This document shows, piece by piece, positions 51,746-60,933 of a stretch of DNA of 64,000 nt (within the stretch, counting starts at the first letter, position 1; the number at the start of each line of letters is the position of its first letter). Location of the stretch: NCBI RefSeq assembly GCF_048541825.1, contig NZ_CP183333.1, positions 1 to 64,000 of the forward strand, read 5' to 3'. Made by a program: the position numbers and the translations under genes. The notes beneath the pieces are model-generated. The model was not told where the DNA came from, did not search any database, and saw only the letters and a program-made list of their open reading frames with translations. The stretch is from Caulobacter sp048541825 (GTDB lineage Bacteria > Pseudomonadota > Alphaproteobacteria > Caulobacterales > Caulobacteraceae).

Positions 51746-52240
51746 CTAGAGGCTGTCGGGGGTCTTGCTCTTGATGGTCGGCCAGTTTTCTTCAGCCTTG
51801 GCCAGATTGCCCGGAATGTCGCGATTCCAGGCCACGGAGACGTCCTGGTTCACGTTGAGATAGAGCTTGCCGTCGACGATCTTCCAGACCATCGGATCGC
51901 CATCCAGCTTCTTCTCCAGGGCAACGCCCATTGCGCAGAAACCGCCATACTGTGGCGCATAAGCAGCCGGCTTGGCCTTGAAAGCGGCGCGGTTGGCGGC
52001 CGATGCGAAGTGGTAGGTCGCGCCTTGGTACTTGGCCGAATAGCGGGCGTCGCCGACCATGGGCGTACCGCCTGTAAAGTAGGCGACGGCATCATAGCCA
52101 TGCAGAGCCAGGTTGGCTTCGTTAGTATTTACGGACGATGTCGAGGTGGGAACGACGGCGAAAGCCGGCGTGGTCAGAACAGGGGTGAAGACCAGCAGGC
52201 TGAGGGCGCCCGCAGCGGCGCGAAGTGCTTTCATGGACAT
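51746..52240 (-). CDS. YHS-domain protein, exported
   Basis: A 164-residue protein with a signal peptide (GALSLLVFTPVLTTPAFA) and one YHS domain (LALHGYDAVAYFTGGTPMVGDARYSAKYQG, TYHFASAANRAAFKAKPAAYAPQYGGFCA). YHS domains bind metals, and many such proteins are periplasmic with possible roles in copper or other metal handling. The second ATG (MSMKAL) has CAGGAG at proper distance; the first ATG directly abuts that site and is unlikely to be used. Confidence 0.85.
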   Translation of the reverse strand: MSMKALRAAAGALSLLVFTPVLTTPAFAVVPTSTSSVNTNEANLALHGYDAVAYFTGGTPMVGDARYSAKYQGATYHFASAANRAAFKAKPAAYAPQYGGFCAMGVALEKKLDGDPMVWKIVDGKLYLNVNQDVSVAWNRDIPGNLAKAEENWPTIKSKTPDSL

Positions 52241-52359
52241 TTTGAACATCTCCTGAAAATTCTTTCGAGCAGCATCCTCGGAAACGCGCGATCAGAATTT
52301 TGATTTCGACCAGGGCAGTTCCTGGCCTGAGATGAACCTAAATCCCCGCCTTTGATTTC

Positions 52360-52593
52360 TTAATACTTGAAATTTGCAATGGATTGTTCCGGCCTTCGGA
52401 TCAATTCCCCGACCTGAGAGCCCTGGCCGACCTGCGCCATAGCGGGTCGGAGTTTGATGACGACGGGCTTGAGCAGCTTGGCACCCTTTTGCGGAGCCGG
52501 CGTCGCCCAGCAGAGCAAGACGTCGCCCGCAGCATAGTCAGCGACGGTTGATGATTGCACTCTGCTGTCACGACGTCGGCGCATCGTCATCAT
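52360..52593 (-). pseudogene. 3' fragment of an unidentified gene next to an IS
   Basis: A minus-strand frame reads VADYAAGDVLLCWATPAPQ, then LLKPVVIKLRPAMAQVGQ and ELIRRPEQSIANFKY. It looks like the end of a real protein, but no start with ribosome-binding site is present and the frame runs back toward the insertion sequence at 52630. I cannot name the family. Confidence 0.35.
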
Positions 52594-52629
52594 TGTGTAG
52601 ATGCGCAGAACAGGTACGCTCAGGCGCTA

Positions 52630-53489
52630 GGTCCTGTTGACGAAGTGGATTCCCAAATCAGTTGATCGCTGATTCAAGGCTGCTCTTTGAGGAGAGCGGC
52701 TTTGGTTCGTGGGTTGATGTCGGATGAGGAGTGGGAGTTCTTCGCGCCGTTCGTGATCGAGAGGGGACCGCGGCGCGGCCAGCGGCCCGGGGATCATCGC
52801 CTGGTGCTTGATGGCGTGTTCTGGATCGCGCGGACGGGCTCGCCCTGGCGCGATCTGCATGACCATTTCGGTAAGTGGAGTTCAGTCTACCGGCAGTTCC
52901 CGCGTTGGACGCTGTCTGGCTTGTGGGATGTGCTGCTGGCGGCCCTCAATGAAAGCGGTGAGGGTCAGGACAGCGTCCAGATGATCGACTCGACGATCGT
53001 GCGCGCTCACCAACATGCCGCCGGCGCCCAAAAAAAGCGGCAGGCCCTCGGGGTGAAGGTTTTGGCCGCTCGCGCGGTGGCTTCTCGACCAAGATCCATC
53101 TGAGGATCAACGGCCTGGGCCTGCCGGTCGCGGTTGTCCTGACCGGTGGTGAGGTCTCCGACGTCAAGGGATACGCGCCGGTCATGGCGGAGCCGGGGCC
53201 CGAGCCCAAGGAGCTCATGGGCGACAAGGGCTACGACGTTGACGCCATCCTCGCAGACCTGGAGCAGCGCGGCATCGCCGCCGTCATCCCGCCCAGACGC
53301 AATCGCAAGGTCCAGCGGCCCATCGACGGCCACCTCTACGCTCTCAGAAATCTTGTCGAGCGATGCTTCTCAAAGCTCAAACACAGCCGCAGACTGGCCA
53401 CCCGATACGACAAGACCGCAGACAGCTACATCGGCTTCATACTGGTCGCCTCAGCCCGACTGTGGGTCAGGCACTTCGTCAACAGGGCC
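52630..53489 (+). mobile_element. IS5-family element, IS427 group, copy 2
   Basis: An 860-bp element with terminal inverted repeats GGTCCTGTTGACGAAGTG (left) and GGCCCTGTTGACGAAGTG (right end, reverse complement), flanked by TA on both sides. It is a relative of copy 1 at 24496 but not identical. It carries two transposase frames joined by a frameshift-prone A7 run at 53030-53036. Confidence 0.9.
52717..53103 (+). CDS. IS427-group transposase, first ORF (copy 2)
   Basis: N-terminal half of the transposase (MSDEEWEFFAPFVIERGPRRG; VFWIARTGSPWRDLHDHFGKW; VQMIDSTIVRAHQHAAGAQ). The run of seven A residues right after the first Asp motif is a classical slippery site; after a shift the sequence continues as GRSRGGFSTKIHLRINGLG in the second frame. 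Both frames are otherwise intact, so this copy could be active. Confidence 0.82.
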   Translation: MSDEEWEFFAPFVIERGPRRGQRPGDHRLVLDGVFWIARTGSPWRDLHDHFGKWSSVYRQFPRWTLSGLWDVLLAALNESGEGQDSVQMIDSTIVRAHQHAAGAQKKRQALGVKVLAARAVASRPRSI

Positions 53490-53492
53490 TAG
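53184..53492 (+). CDS. IS427-group transposase, second ORF (copy 2)
   Basis: C-terminal half (ELMGDKGYDVDAILADLEQRG; YALRNLVERCFSKLKHSRRL; YDKTADSYIGFILVASARLWV), including the second Asp and Glu of the catalytic triad. The same frame is open back to about 53060 and is probably translated only as a fusion after frameshifting. The stop TAG is made by the target duplication and the next base. Confidence 0.82.
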   Translation: MAEPGPEPKELMGDKGYDVDAILADLEQRGIAAVIPPRRNRKVQRPIDGHLYALRNLVERCFSKLKHSRRLATRYDKTADSYIGFILVASARLWVRHFVNRA

Positions 53493-53569
53493 TCGCCTGG
53501 GCGTACCTGTTGCCAGCAAACTCAGACTCTCGGAAATCGTGGCATCTTTGTTGGCATGGAGCATGATCG

Positions 53570-54508
53570 CTAGCTCAGATACTTCGCCTCCCAGCCATCC
53601 TGCTTCAAGTATTCGACCAAGCTATCGGGCCCAGCCATGTGGTAGATCCCGACAATTACGAAAGATGGTTTAGCTTCCTTCTGCATCTCAGTGAAGTGCG
53701 GGAGCCAGTTGGTGTTTCGCCCCACGACGTGCTTTGCGTAGAGACTTGGCTGCGAACGCTTCATTTCGGCAACGAATTCAGTGGCAGGATCGCGGTTTCC
53801 ATTGGCCCATGCGCCATAGATGCGCTCGCTTTCCGCCGTTCCGGATATGATTTGCTTAACAGTATACTGGAGGAACTGGACGTCCTCCTCTTTCGACATT
53901 TCCCCCATGAATGTGATCACATCATCCTGGGCGTCGAATTCGCTTGCATGCCGAATTTTGTCTGAACTGATTTTCGAAAGCAAAACCCGCTCGGCTGTTC
54001 CCTGCTCCTTTAGGCCCTTTTCTTTGAAGTAGGCCGACTCGATTTGGCTCGCTGCCAGCCAGGGTCTCATGGGCTCAAGCGAGTCCAAGGGGACTTTCGC
54101 TATCTCCGCAGCCTTCCTGACATCCGCGTAGTCAGGGCCAGACAGCGATCCGCTCAGCGGACTCTCGAGGTTGAGGCCGTACTTTCGAACGAGCGTGTTG
54201 GGGTTGCCCCGCCAGACACTCCTGGTTTCCGTCCAGATGGCGCCGCAGGACCCAATCAGGTTTTCAATTCGCGTGTCGCTCCAGGCGGTAGGGCGTGGCG
54301 GCGTTTGCGCCGTAAGATACACAACCTGCCCAGACTTCCTTAACGCCCAAAGCGGCCACGGGGCTTGTGATCCAGGCTGCAATTCTTCCGCCAATGCCAA
54401 GCTGTTTTGAAGAGCGCTGAAAGAGAGCGGCGCTGCGAGGGCCCCCACAAGGATCTGTCGCCTCGATGATGTTCCGACTGTGGTCGCAGGCTTCTTATTG
54501 TTTGTCAT
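53570..54508 (-). CDS. TraB/GumN-family exported protein
   Basis: A 312-residue protein with a twin-Arg-like signal (SSRRQILVGALAAPLSFSAL). The mature part has the TraB/GumN outline: PWPLWALRKSGQVVYLTAQT near the start, WTETRSVW, LEPMRPWLAASQIES, ALDAQDDVITFM-like helix region and the C-terminal FVIVGIYHMAGPDSLVEYLKQDGW that corresponds to the conserved GxxHxxG..g...L...G. This family is thought to include metal-dependent peptidase-like proteins. The expected GxxH at the N-terminal end is not seen, so the active site may be incomplete. MTNNKKPAT is the start, with GAGG upstream. Confidence 0.75.
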   Translation of the reverse strand: MTNNKKPATTVGTSSRRQILVGALAAPLSFSALQNSLALAEELQPGSQAPWPLWALRKSGQVVYLTAQTPPRPTAWSDTRIENLIGSCGAIWTETRSVWRGNPNTLVRKYGLNLESPLSGSLSGPDYADVRKAAEIAKVPLDSLEPMRPWLAASQIESAYFKEKGLKEQGTAERVLLSKISSDKIRHASEFDAQDDVITFMGEMSKEEDVQFLQYTVKQIISGTAESERIYGAWANGNRDPATEFVAEMKRSQPSLYAKHVVGRNTNWLPHFTEMQKEAKPSFVIVGIYHMAGPDSLVEYLKQDGWEAKYLS

Positions 54509-54845
54509 GGTCGTAAGGCCTCGTTGCATGGGGGAAACGGCCGCTCTCTTCGATTTCGATTTCGATTTCGCTAGGAGTGGTCCTGAATCCGGTGATCAAG
54601 GCACCGCCTTCAACGCGAAAAGAACTTAGCGTGCTCAGCTGCTGAAGACCGTTTCAATTAGCGAAATACACTGTTTCGCGGGCCGGCGGTCGAGGGCTGA
54701 CCGGGGAGGCTGCTGCTACTAGGGCGACAACCTCCCCATTGGCGTCTGTACACTTAGTTTCAAAGTCCCGGATGGACTGATGTTTTCAGGCCTTAAGTCC
54801 AAGCGGAGCCCTCTAACAGTCATAACCTAACCAGCGTCACGCCGA
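54509..54845. other. Intergenic region with short tandem repeat
   Basis: About 340 bases without a gene. Near its start (54549-54570) TTCGAT is repeated more than three times in tandem. Nothing else was recognised. Confidence 0.45.
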
Positions 54846-56303
54846 CTAAATCGAATAGCGGACACTGTTTTCGCCACGCTGTTCTTCGAGAAGCCAGAAC
54901 AGCAGGTTGTCCGAAAACAGATCGGTTCGGGTCAGTCCCAGATGGTCCTGCTCGGTGAACAACACGCTGCGAAAGCGTAGCGGAGACTGGATCCGCGGTG
55001 TCCAGGTGGAGGGCGTTCGGTGGTCGAGCAGGGCGCTGGACCGGGTGACCGCGCCATCGCCGGGCGCAGAGCTGACCACGGTTAGGCGCTTGCGTTGTGC
55101 ATCATATCGATAACGCTCTGGCGTGGGCACGGCATCGCCGGCGACCAGGAAGGGTTCGAAGCCGATCGGTGCTAACTGGGCACTGTCGAGCGCCGTGTGG
55201 AACTTCTGGGCCCGTTTAAGACTCACCTCCAGATGGTCAAGGGCCAGATGCCGACGACGATCTGGATCTGAAACTTCTGGAAGTAAGCGTTCGAGCACCG
55301 GAGCTTGGTCCGGATCTGCAATGCCCCAGCCCCGGTCAATCCAGGTCTTTGCTTCAAAAAGACGCTGGCCGTCGACCCCCTCAATAGCGGGCGACCAGGG
55401 TCGTGGAAGCAACTGGTAGACCGAAGGGAATGAACCGAGGACCGAGGGAGGATATCTGGGAGCAACAGGGCGTCCGAAGTCCTGGCCCTCGAGCAGAAGC
55501 CGCATCGTTTCGCCGCTGCCTCCATTGGGGGGCGCGACCAGAATTGCGCGATCAACATAGGCCGCGCCGGCCCAGTCCAAAGTTGGACCCGCTCCGAGTG
55601 TATCCAGCGGCTGGCCGCCATAGCGCATGAAGTATCGGAACATAACCGCCCCCATCGAGTGGGCGACGACGTCAAAGCGGATTGACTCCGGCGCGACGTC
55701 GTAACCGTGATATTCTCGATAGCCGTCCGCGACGACTAGCCGCCTTTCATCCATGAATTGCTTTAGGGCCAACGCTGTTTCGGCGTTGTCGCGTCGCCAG
55801 TCATAAGGAAACTGGAAGCAGCTGATGTGACCCGGGCCATAGTCGAGGCCCTTGGGGTGCAGGGTTTCATCGCGGTAGCCAGCCGCGCCGAGTGTGGACA
55901 GAATCTGGGCGTACTGCCGAAGTTGAAATGGCACACCCAGGAGTCTTACGCGGACGCGGTCCAGCACGGCGTCTGGACGCAAGTCGGCCAAGTCCGGGCC
56001 CAACGATTGACGGTGGAATGGAAAGGCCAACCTGCTGACGTTGGCCTTGTCTGACGAGTTGGGGGAGATGCCATCGAATGCCCCCCAGACGGTCTCTCCC
56101 GACGCGCCATCGACCAGGCGTGTGCCGAGAATTCCGGGAATGACGATGACCGGGTTCTGATCAGGAAAGTGCTCCTGAGCGGCTCGGTTGTAGAGAATTT
56201 TCAGACGATCACTGCCGGCGCGCGCCGTCGCAGGCAAGGCGGCAAGTCCGGCGATAGCCGTTGCGGACGCAAAAAATTGTCGACGCGAGTGGAGCATGGG
56301 CAT
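54846..56303 (-). CDS. LCAT-type lipase/acyltransferase, TAT-exported
   Basis: A 485-residue hydrolase related to lecithin:cholesterol acyltransferase. The N-terminus SRRQFFASATAIAGLAALPATARA is a twin-Arg-type signal. The core has NPVIVIPGILGTRLVD (oxyanion region), FPYDWRRDNAETALALKQF, the nucleophile Ser in FDVVAHSMGAVMFRYFM, and APPNGGSGETMRLLLEG; the Asp and His would be in APGDGAVTRSSAL and FTEQDHLGLTRTD. It probably acts on lipids outside the cytoplasm. The second ATG (MLHSRR) would also preserve the signal. Confidence 0.85.
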   Translation of the reverse strand: MPMLHSRRQFFASATAIAGLAALPATARAGSDRLKILYNRAAQEHFPDQNPVIVIPGILGTRLVDGASGETVWGAFDGISPNSSDKANVSRLAFPFHRQSLGPDLADLRPDAVLDRVRVRLLGVPFQLRQYAQILSTLGAAGYRDETLHPKGLDYGPGHISCFQFPYDWRRDNAETALALKQFMDERRLVVADGYREYHGYDVAPESIRFDVVAHSMGAVMFRYFMRYGGQPLDTLGAGPTLDWAGAAYVDRAILVAPPNGGSGETMRLLLEGQDFGRPVAPRYPPSVLGSFPSVYQLLPRPWSPAIEGVDGQRLFEAKTWIDRGWGIADPDQAPVLERLLPEVSDPDRRRHLALDHLEVSLKRAQKFHTALDSAQLAPIGFEPFLVAGDAVPTPERYRYDAQRKRLTVVSSAPGDGAVTRSSALLDHRTPSTWTPRIQSPLRFRSVLFTEQDHLGLTRTDLFSDNLLFWLLEEQRGENSVRYSI

Positions 56304-56578
56304 TCTTTGTCTCGCGGCTTTGAGGATCCAAGACGGCTTGGACTGCTAGGCGGGTGGGTCGGGCTTCGCTCCAGTCAACCCAGCATTCGGGCGGTGCTGA
56401 TCGTCGAACTGCACAATCGGCGTCTGAGCGCGCCGTCGCAAGCGCGCCTCTGCGGAAGACTGAATTGCCATGAGTGGTGGTTCTCAAGTCAGGTCTGCTG
56501 CGCCCAAATCCAGGCTTAGCCCCACGTTCCTATTGGAGCGGTCACGCCCGATCGCGGGTCAGTAACGGAATAGCTATC

Positions 56579-57841
56579 ATGCGCCGCATTGTTGTCACGG
56601 GCCTTGGTTTAGTCACCCCCCTGGGGGTCGGTGTCGAAACGGTCTGGGAGCGCCTGCTTGCCGGAGAGTCCGGCCTGCGGCGTCTTGCACCTGAGGTGGC
56701 TCCCGACATTGCTGCCCAGGTCGTGGCGCCGGTACCCGAGGGGCAAGGCTTTGGAGAGTTCAACCTGGAAAAGGTCGTCTCGTCCAAGGACCAGAAGAAG
56801 ATGGATCGCTTCATCCCGTTCGCGCTTGCGGCGGCGGAGGAGGCCCTCGCTCAGGCGGGTTGGTCGCCTCAGGACGAGGCGGGCCGTCAGAGCACAGCAA
56901 CGATTGTTGGATCAGGTATTGGCGGGTTCCCCGCTCTGGCCCAGGCGGTGCGGACCACCGACGCCCGTGGGGCGCGCCGACTCTCACCTTTTACGGTGCC
57001 TTCGTTTCTGGCCAACCTGGCCGCCGGCTGGGTCAGCATCCGCCATGGATTTACCGGGCCGATCGGCGCGCCGGTGACCGCCTGCGCGGCAGGCGTGCAG
57101 GCGATCGGTGATGCTGCCCGCCTTATCCGGAATTACGAAGCCGACATCGCCGTTTGCGGCGGAACCGAAGCGGCGATCCACCATGTCAGCCTGGGTGGCT
57201 TTGCTGCCTCTCGGGCCCTGTCGAGCGCCTATAACGACACGCCTGAACACGCCTCCCGGCCCTTCGATGCCGACCGCGACGGCTTTGTGATGGGCGAAGG
57301 CGCTGGCATTCTGGTGATTGAAGCGCTGGACCATGCGCTGGCTCGCGGGGCCCAGCCGCTCGCAGAGCTTGTCGGATATGGCACCAGCGCTGACGCCTAT
57401 CATCTTACCGCAGGGCCCGCAGACGGGGCGGGCGCCCAACGAGCCATGATGGCCGCCTTGAAGCAGGCCGGGGTTTCCGCCAGCCAGGTGGGTCACATCA
57501 ACGCTCATGCAACCTCGACGCCGGTCGGTGATGCCGGCGAGCTGGCAGCCATTCGGGCCATTTTCGGCGTCGAGGGCGGCCCAGCCATCAGCGCGACAAA
57601 GGCCTCGACGGGACATCTGTTGGGCGGCGCCGGGGGTATGGAGGCCGCCTTCACTGTCCTTGCCCTTTCCAGAGGTGTTTTGCCGCCGACCCTGAACCTG
57701 AAGTCTCGAGACCCGTTGGCCGAAGGTCTTGATATCGTCACCACGGCTCGCGAGGCGCAGGTCGACCTGGCCTTGTCGAACGGGTTCGGCTTTGGCGGGG
57801 TCAATGCCAGTCTGCTCTTCCGTCGCTGGACGGGGGCTTAG
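56579..57841 (+). CDS. fabF: 3-oxoacyl-ACP synthase II
   Basis: A 420-residue beta-ketoacyl-ACP synthase of fatty-acid elongation. The catalytic triad is complete: Cys in APVTACAAGVQAIGDA, His in INAHATSTPVGD and His in KASTGHLLGGAGG, with GFGFGGVNASLLF at the end. MRRIVVTGLGLVTPLG is the normal FabF start; a longer frame upstream is not needed. It stands alone here, without other fatty-acid genes, so it may be a second FabF paralogue. Confidence 0.92.
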   Translation: MRRIVVTGLGLVTPLGVGVETVWERLLAGESGLRRLAPEVAPDIAAQVVAPVPEGQGFGEFNLEKVVSSKDQKKMDRFIPFALAAAEEALAQAGWSPQDEAGRQSTATIVGSGIGGFPALAQAVRTTDARGARRLSPFTVPSFLANLAAGWVSIRHGFTGPIGAPVTACAAGVQAIGDAARLIRNYEADIAVCGGTEAAIHHVSLGGFAASRALSSAYNDTPEHASRPFDADRDGFVMGEGAGILVIEALDHALARGAQPLAELVGYGTSADAYHLTAGPADGAGAQRAMMAALKQAGVSASQVGHINAHATSTPVGDAGELAAIRAIFGVEGGPAISATKASTGHLLGGAGGMEAAFTVLALSRGVLPPTLNLKSRDPLAEGLDIVTTAREAQVDLALSNGFGFGGVNASLLFRRWTGA

Positions 57842-58034
57842 GCGCAAATCGTCCGGTCGAGCGGATAGCGCCAAAGAGGCTAGATCCCGCACTTCCCGGT
57901 CCAGTCCGATCATAGCGAGCGTGAATTCGCCACAGATCTGGCTCGGTGACCATGTCGGTGCGGCCCCGTTGCCGGCGACCAAGCTGCCGCTCCCCCTGAA
58001 GGGGCCGCGGCAAGCCTGTTTGCCTGTGTCCGGC

Positions 58035-59417
58035 TTAAGTTTTGGACTGCGCGTCCCAGTAGGCGCAGTCGGTAAAGACCCGGCTGATGTCGCCCTTCCA
58101 CGCACCGTGGTACAGTTCCAGCAGCTTGTCGGCCCGCGTGCGACCGCTGTCGGCGATCTCTTCGAGTTCGCCCATATAGATCGTCTCGTCCAGGAACCCG
58201 CCGTTCATGTGGGCCCGGCCCTTGAGGCCCGACTTGGCGATGGCGACGAAGTCCTTGGCCACATCCTGGGCAGTGCGCCCGGCGATCGGCGCCTGCAGAC
58301 CCAGAACCGGCACGTCGCGGCGCAGCTGGGCGCGCTCCTCAGCCGTCCAGTCCTTGCAGAGGTCCCAGGCGGCGGCCAGGGCGGCGTCGTCATAGAACAC
58401 GCCGGTCCACAGGGCCGGCAGGGCGCACAGGCTGCTCCAGGGTCCGGCGTCGGCGCCGCGCATTTCCAGATAGGTCTTCAGGCGCACTTCCGGAAACAGG
58501 GTGGTGGTGTGGTCAGCCCAGTCCTTGATCGAGGCGCGCTCGCCCGGCAGCTCATCGATCTTGCCGTCGATGAAGTCGCGGAAATTGCGACCGGCCAGAT
58601 CGATATAACGGTCGCCGCGCTTGGCGAAATACATCGGCACGTCCAGGGCGTAGCGGGCGTAGCGCTCGAAATCGAAACCGTCTTCGAACACGAAATCCAG
58701 CAGGCCGGTGCGGTCGGCGTCGGTGTCTGTCCAGACATTGGCCCGGCTGGAGAGGAAGCCGTTGGGCTTGCCTTCCGTGAACGGAGAATTGGCGAACAGC
58801 GCCGTGACGATCGGCTGCAGGGCCAGGCTCATGCGGAACTTGGCGACCATGTCGGCTTCGGACGAGAAGTCGAGATTGGCCTGCACGGTGCAGGTGCGCA
58901 GCATCATGTCGAGGCCCAGGCCGCCGACCTTGGGCATGTAGTTGCGCATGATGACGTAACGCCCCTTGGGCATCACCGGCACCTCTTCGCGCTTCCACAC
59001 CGGCGAGAAGCCCAGGCCCATGAAACCCAGGCCCAGCTCGTCGGCGACGGTCTTGACCTCGTCCAGATGCTGGCCGGTCTCTTCGCAGATGTCGTGCATG
59101 GTCAGCAGCGGCGCGCCGGAAAGCTCGAACTGACCGCCGGGCTCCAGGCTGACATTGGCGCCGTTGCGCTCCAGCCCGATGATGACTTCGCCTTCCATGA
59201 CCGGCTTCCAGCCAAAGCGCTGCAGGCCGACCAGCAGGGCGTGGACGCCGGTGTCGCCGTAATAGGGCACGGGCGCGTGCGAGCCGAGATAGAAGCCGAA
59301 CTTCTCGTGTTCGGCCCCGACCCGGAAGGCCTCCTTGGGCTTGGAGCCCGAGGCGAAATAGGCGGTCAGATCGTCGAGCGTCAGCGGACGCTCTTGCAGG
59401 CTAGCGGTGTCGGCCAT
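58035..59417 (-). CDS. gshA: Glutamate-cysteine ligase, plant/alphaproteobacterial type
   Basis: A 460-residue GCS2-type ligase, the first step of glutathione synthesis. Recognisable blocks are FRVGAEHEKFGF, IIGLERNGANVSLEPGGQFELSG, YMPKVGGLGLDMMLRTCTVQANLDF, and YLEMRGADAGPW. The start MADTASLQ has a GAGGA site and is preferred to upstream in-frame codons. It lies next to the glutathione reductase gene on the same strand, 121 bases after its stop. Confidence 0.93.
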   Translation of the reverse strand: MADTASLQERPLTLDDLTAYFASGSKPKEAFRVGAEHEKFGFYLGSHAPVPYYGDTGVHALLVGLQRFGWKPVMEGEVIIGLERNGANVSLEPGGQFELSGAPLLTMHDICEETGQHLDEVKTVADELGLGFMGLGFSPVWKREEVPVMPKGRYVIMRNYMPKVGGLGLDMMLRTCTVQANLDFSSEADMVAKFRMSLALQPIVTALFANSPFTEGKPNGFLSSRANVWTDTDADRTGLLDFVFEDGFDFERYARYALDVPMYFAKRGDRYIDLAGRNFRDFIDGKIDELPGERASIKDWADHTTTLFPEVRLKTYLEMRGADAGPWSSLCALPALWTGVFYDDAALAAAWDLCKDWTAEERAQLRRDVPVLGLQAPIAGRTAQDVAKDFVAIAKSGLKGRAHMNGGFLDETIYMGELEEIADSGRTRADKLLELYHGAWKGDISRVFTDCAYWDAQSKT

Positions 59418-59538
59418 GCACGGCGTCCTCATAAATCTGTGTGGGTCGGCTGCGTCGAGCAGTCGGCGTGGGGCGCGAGGCGGCACTTATCCAAAAGGCT
59501 TCCAGACCGCGCACCAGCCTGCAGGGTCTGGATCAAGG

Positions 59539-60933
59539 CTACGTCCCCACGTCGGAGGGCACGTATTTCTCGCGCATCGTGACCAGTTCCTCGGCCAGGG
59601 TCGGGTGAACCGCGCAAGTGGAGTCCCACTGAGGCTTGGTGACGCCCATCTTCAGCGCGATCGCCGCCATCTGGATGATCTCCGGGGAGTCAGGTCCAAC
59701 AACGTGGACGCCCACAATCCGCTCGTCATCCTGCCTGACGACGAGCTTGACGAGGCACCGCTCCTGGCCGCCGTAAAAGGTGGCCTTCATCGGCCGGAAG
59801 ACGGAACGATAGATGTCGACCTTGCCAAACGCCTGACGGGCTTGCGCTTCGCTCATGCCGACCGAGCCGACCGGCGGCTGTGAAAAGACGGCCGAGGCGA
59901 CCATGTCATGATCAAAGCTGGTGGGGTTGTCGTAGAACTCGGTCTGGGCAAAGGCGGCCCCCTCTCGGATCGCCACGGGCGTCAGATTGATCCGGTTGGT
60001 GACGTCGCCGACAGCCCAAATGCTGTCGATGTTCGTCTTGGAGAAGGCGTCAACGGCGATCGCGCCCTTGTCATTCAGGCCCACACCGGCCTTCTCCAGA
60101 CCGAGGCCCCGCGTATAGGGCTCGCGGCCGGTTGCGAACATCACCGCGCCTGTTTCGAAGGTCAGGTCATTGCTCAGGGTGCTCAGCAGATGGCCGTCGT
60201 CCATCTGTTTGATGCTCGTGTGCGAGCAGCCCAGGACGACCTTGATCCCGCGCTTTTCCAGTTCGTCGGCCAGGTGCATGCGCACGTCGTCGTCAAAGCC
60301 GCGCAGAATGTTGGCACCGCGATAGAGGAGCGTTGTCTCGACGCCCAGGCCGTTGAAGATTCCGGCAAATTCGACGGCAATGTAGCCGCCGCCCACCACC
60401 AGTATGCTCTTGGGCAGGCTCGGCAGATGGAAGGCCTCGTCCGACGTGATCCCAAGTTCCGCGCCCGGGAACTCAGGACGCACGGGGCGACCGCCCGTTG
60501 CGACCAGGATCCTGCGGGCGGTGTAGGTCCCGGCGTCGTCACTGCCGGTCTTGGGCAGGACCTCGACGGTGTGGGCGTCAACGATCTGCCCGCGACCGTG
60601 CAGGAGCTTGGCTCCGGCCTTCTGGAGGTTGGTGACATAGACGCCTGACAGCCGGGCGATCTCGACGTCCTTGTCCTGCAGGAACCTTGTCCATTCGAAG
60701 CGCGCATCGCCGATCGTCCAGCCATAGCCGGCCGCAGTCTTCAGCTGGCTAGAGACCTCACTGGCATAGACCATGAACTTTTTGGGAATGCATCCGCGCA
60801 CGACGCAGGTTCCACCCACCCGGTACTCTTCGGCCACGGCGACCTTGGCGCCGCTCATCGCCGCCACACGTGCTGCGCGCACACCGCCTGAACCGGCACC
60901 GATCACAAACAGGTCGAAGTCGTAGTCAGCCAT
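59539..60933 (-). CDS. gor: Glutathione-disulfide reductase
   Basis: A 464-residue NADPH-dependent flavoenzyme that reduces glutathione disulfide. FAD site: DLFVIGAGSGGVRAARVAA; redox disulfide: GGTCVVRGCIPKKFMVYASE; NADPH site: ILVVGGGYIAVEFAGIF; second FAD site: IWAVGDVTNRINLTPVAI; dimer-interface active site: CAVHPTLAEELVTM. It overlaps the upstream DJ-1-like gene by eight bases. An older broken relative lies at 45370-45745. Confidence 0.95.
   Translation of the reverse strand: MADYDFDLFVIGAGSGGVRAARVAAMSGAKVAVAEEYRVGGTCVVRGCIPKKFMVYASEVSSQLKTAAGYGWTIGDARFEWTRFLQDKDVEIARLSGVYVTNLQKAGAKLLHGRGQIVDAHTVEVLPKTGSDDAGTYTARRILVATGGRPVRPEFPGAELGITSDEAFHLPSLPKSILVVGGGYIAVEFAGIFNGLGVETTLLYRGANILRGFDDDVRMHLADELEKRGIKVVLGCSHTSIKQMDDGHLLSTLSNDLTFETGAVMFATGREPYTRGLGLEKAGVGLNDKGAIAVDAFSKTNIDSIWAVGDVTNRINLTPVAIREGAAFAQTEFYDNPTSFDHDMVASAVFSQPPVGSVGMSEAQARQAFGKVDIYRSVFRPMKATFYGGQERCLVKLVVRQDDERIVGVHVVGPDSPEIIQMAAIALKMGVTKPQWDSTCAVHPTLAEELVTMREKYVPSDVGT

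Larger units (their letters stand above)
52609..53511. repeat. Hairpin split in its loop by an insertion sequence
   Basis: AACAGGTACGCTCAGGCG at 52609-52626 and CGCCTGGGCGTACCTGTT at 53494-53511 are complementary at 17 of 18 positions. Removing the IS and one copy of the TA duplication restores an 18-bp stem around the loop CTAGT. Confidence 0.75.

Noticed and set aside
57729..59582. 617-codon open frame opposite gshA
   Set aside because: Antisense to a conserved enzyme gene over its full length and spilling into fabF; no independent support.
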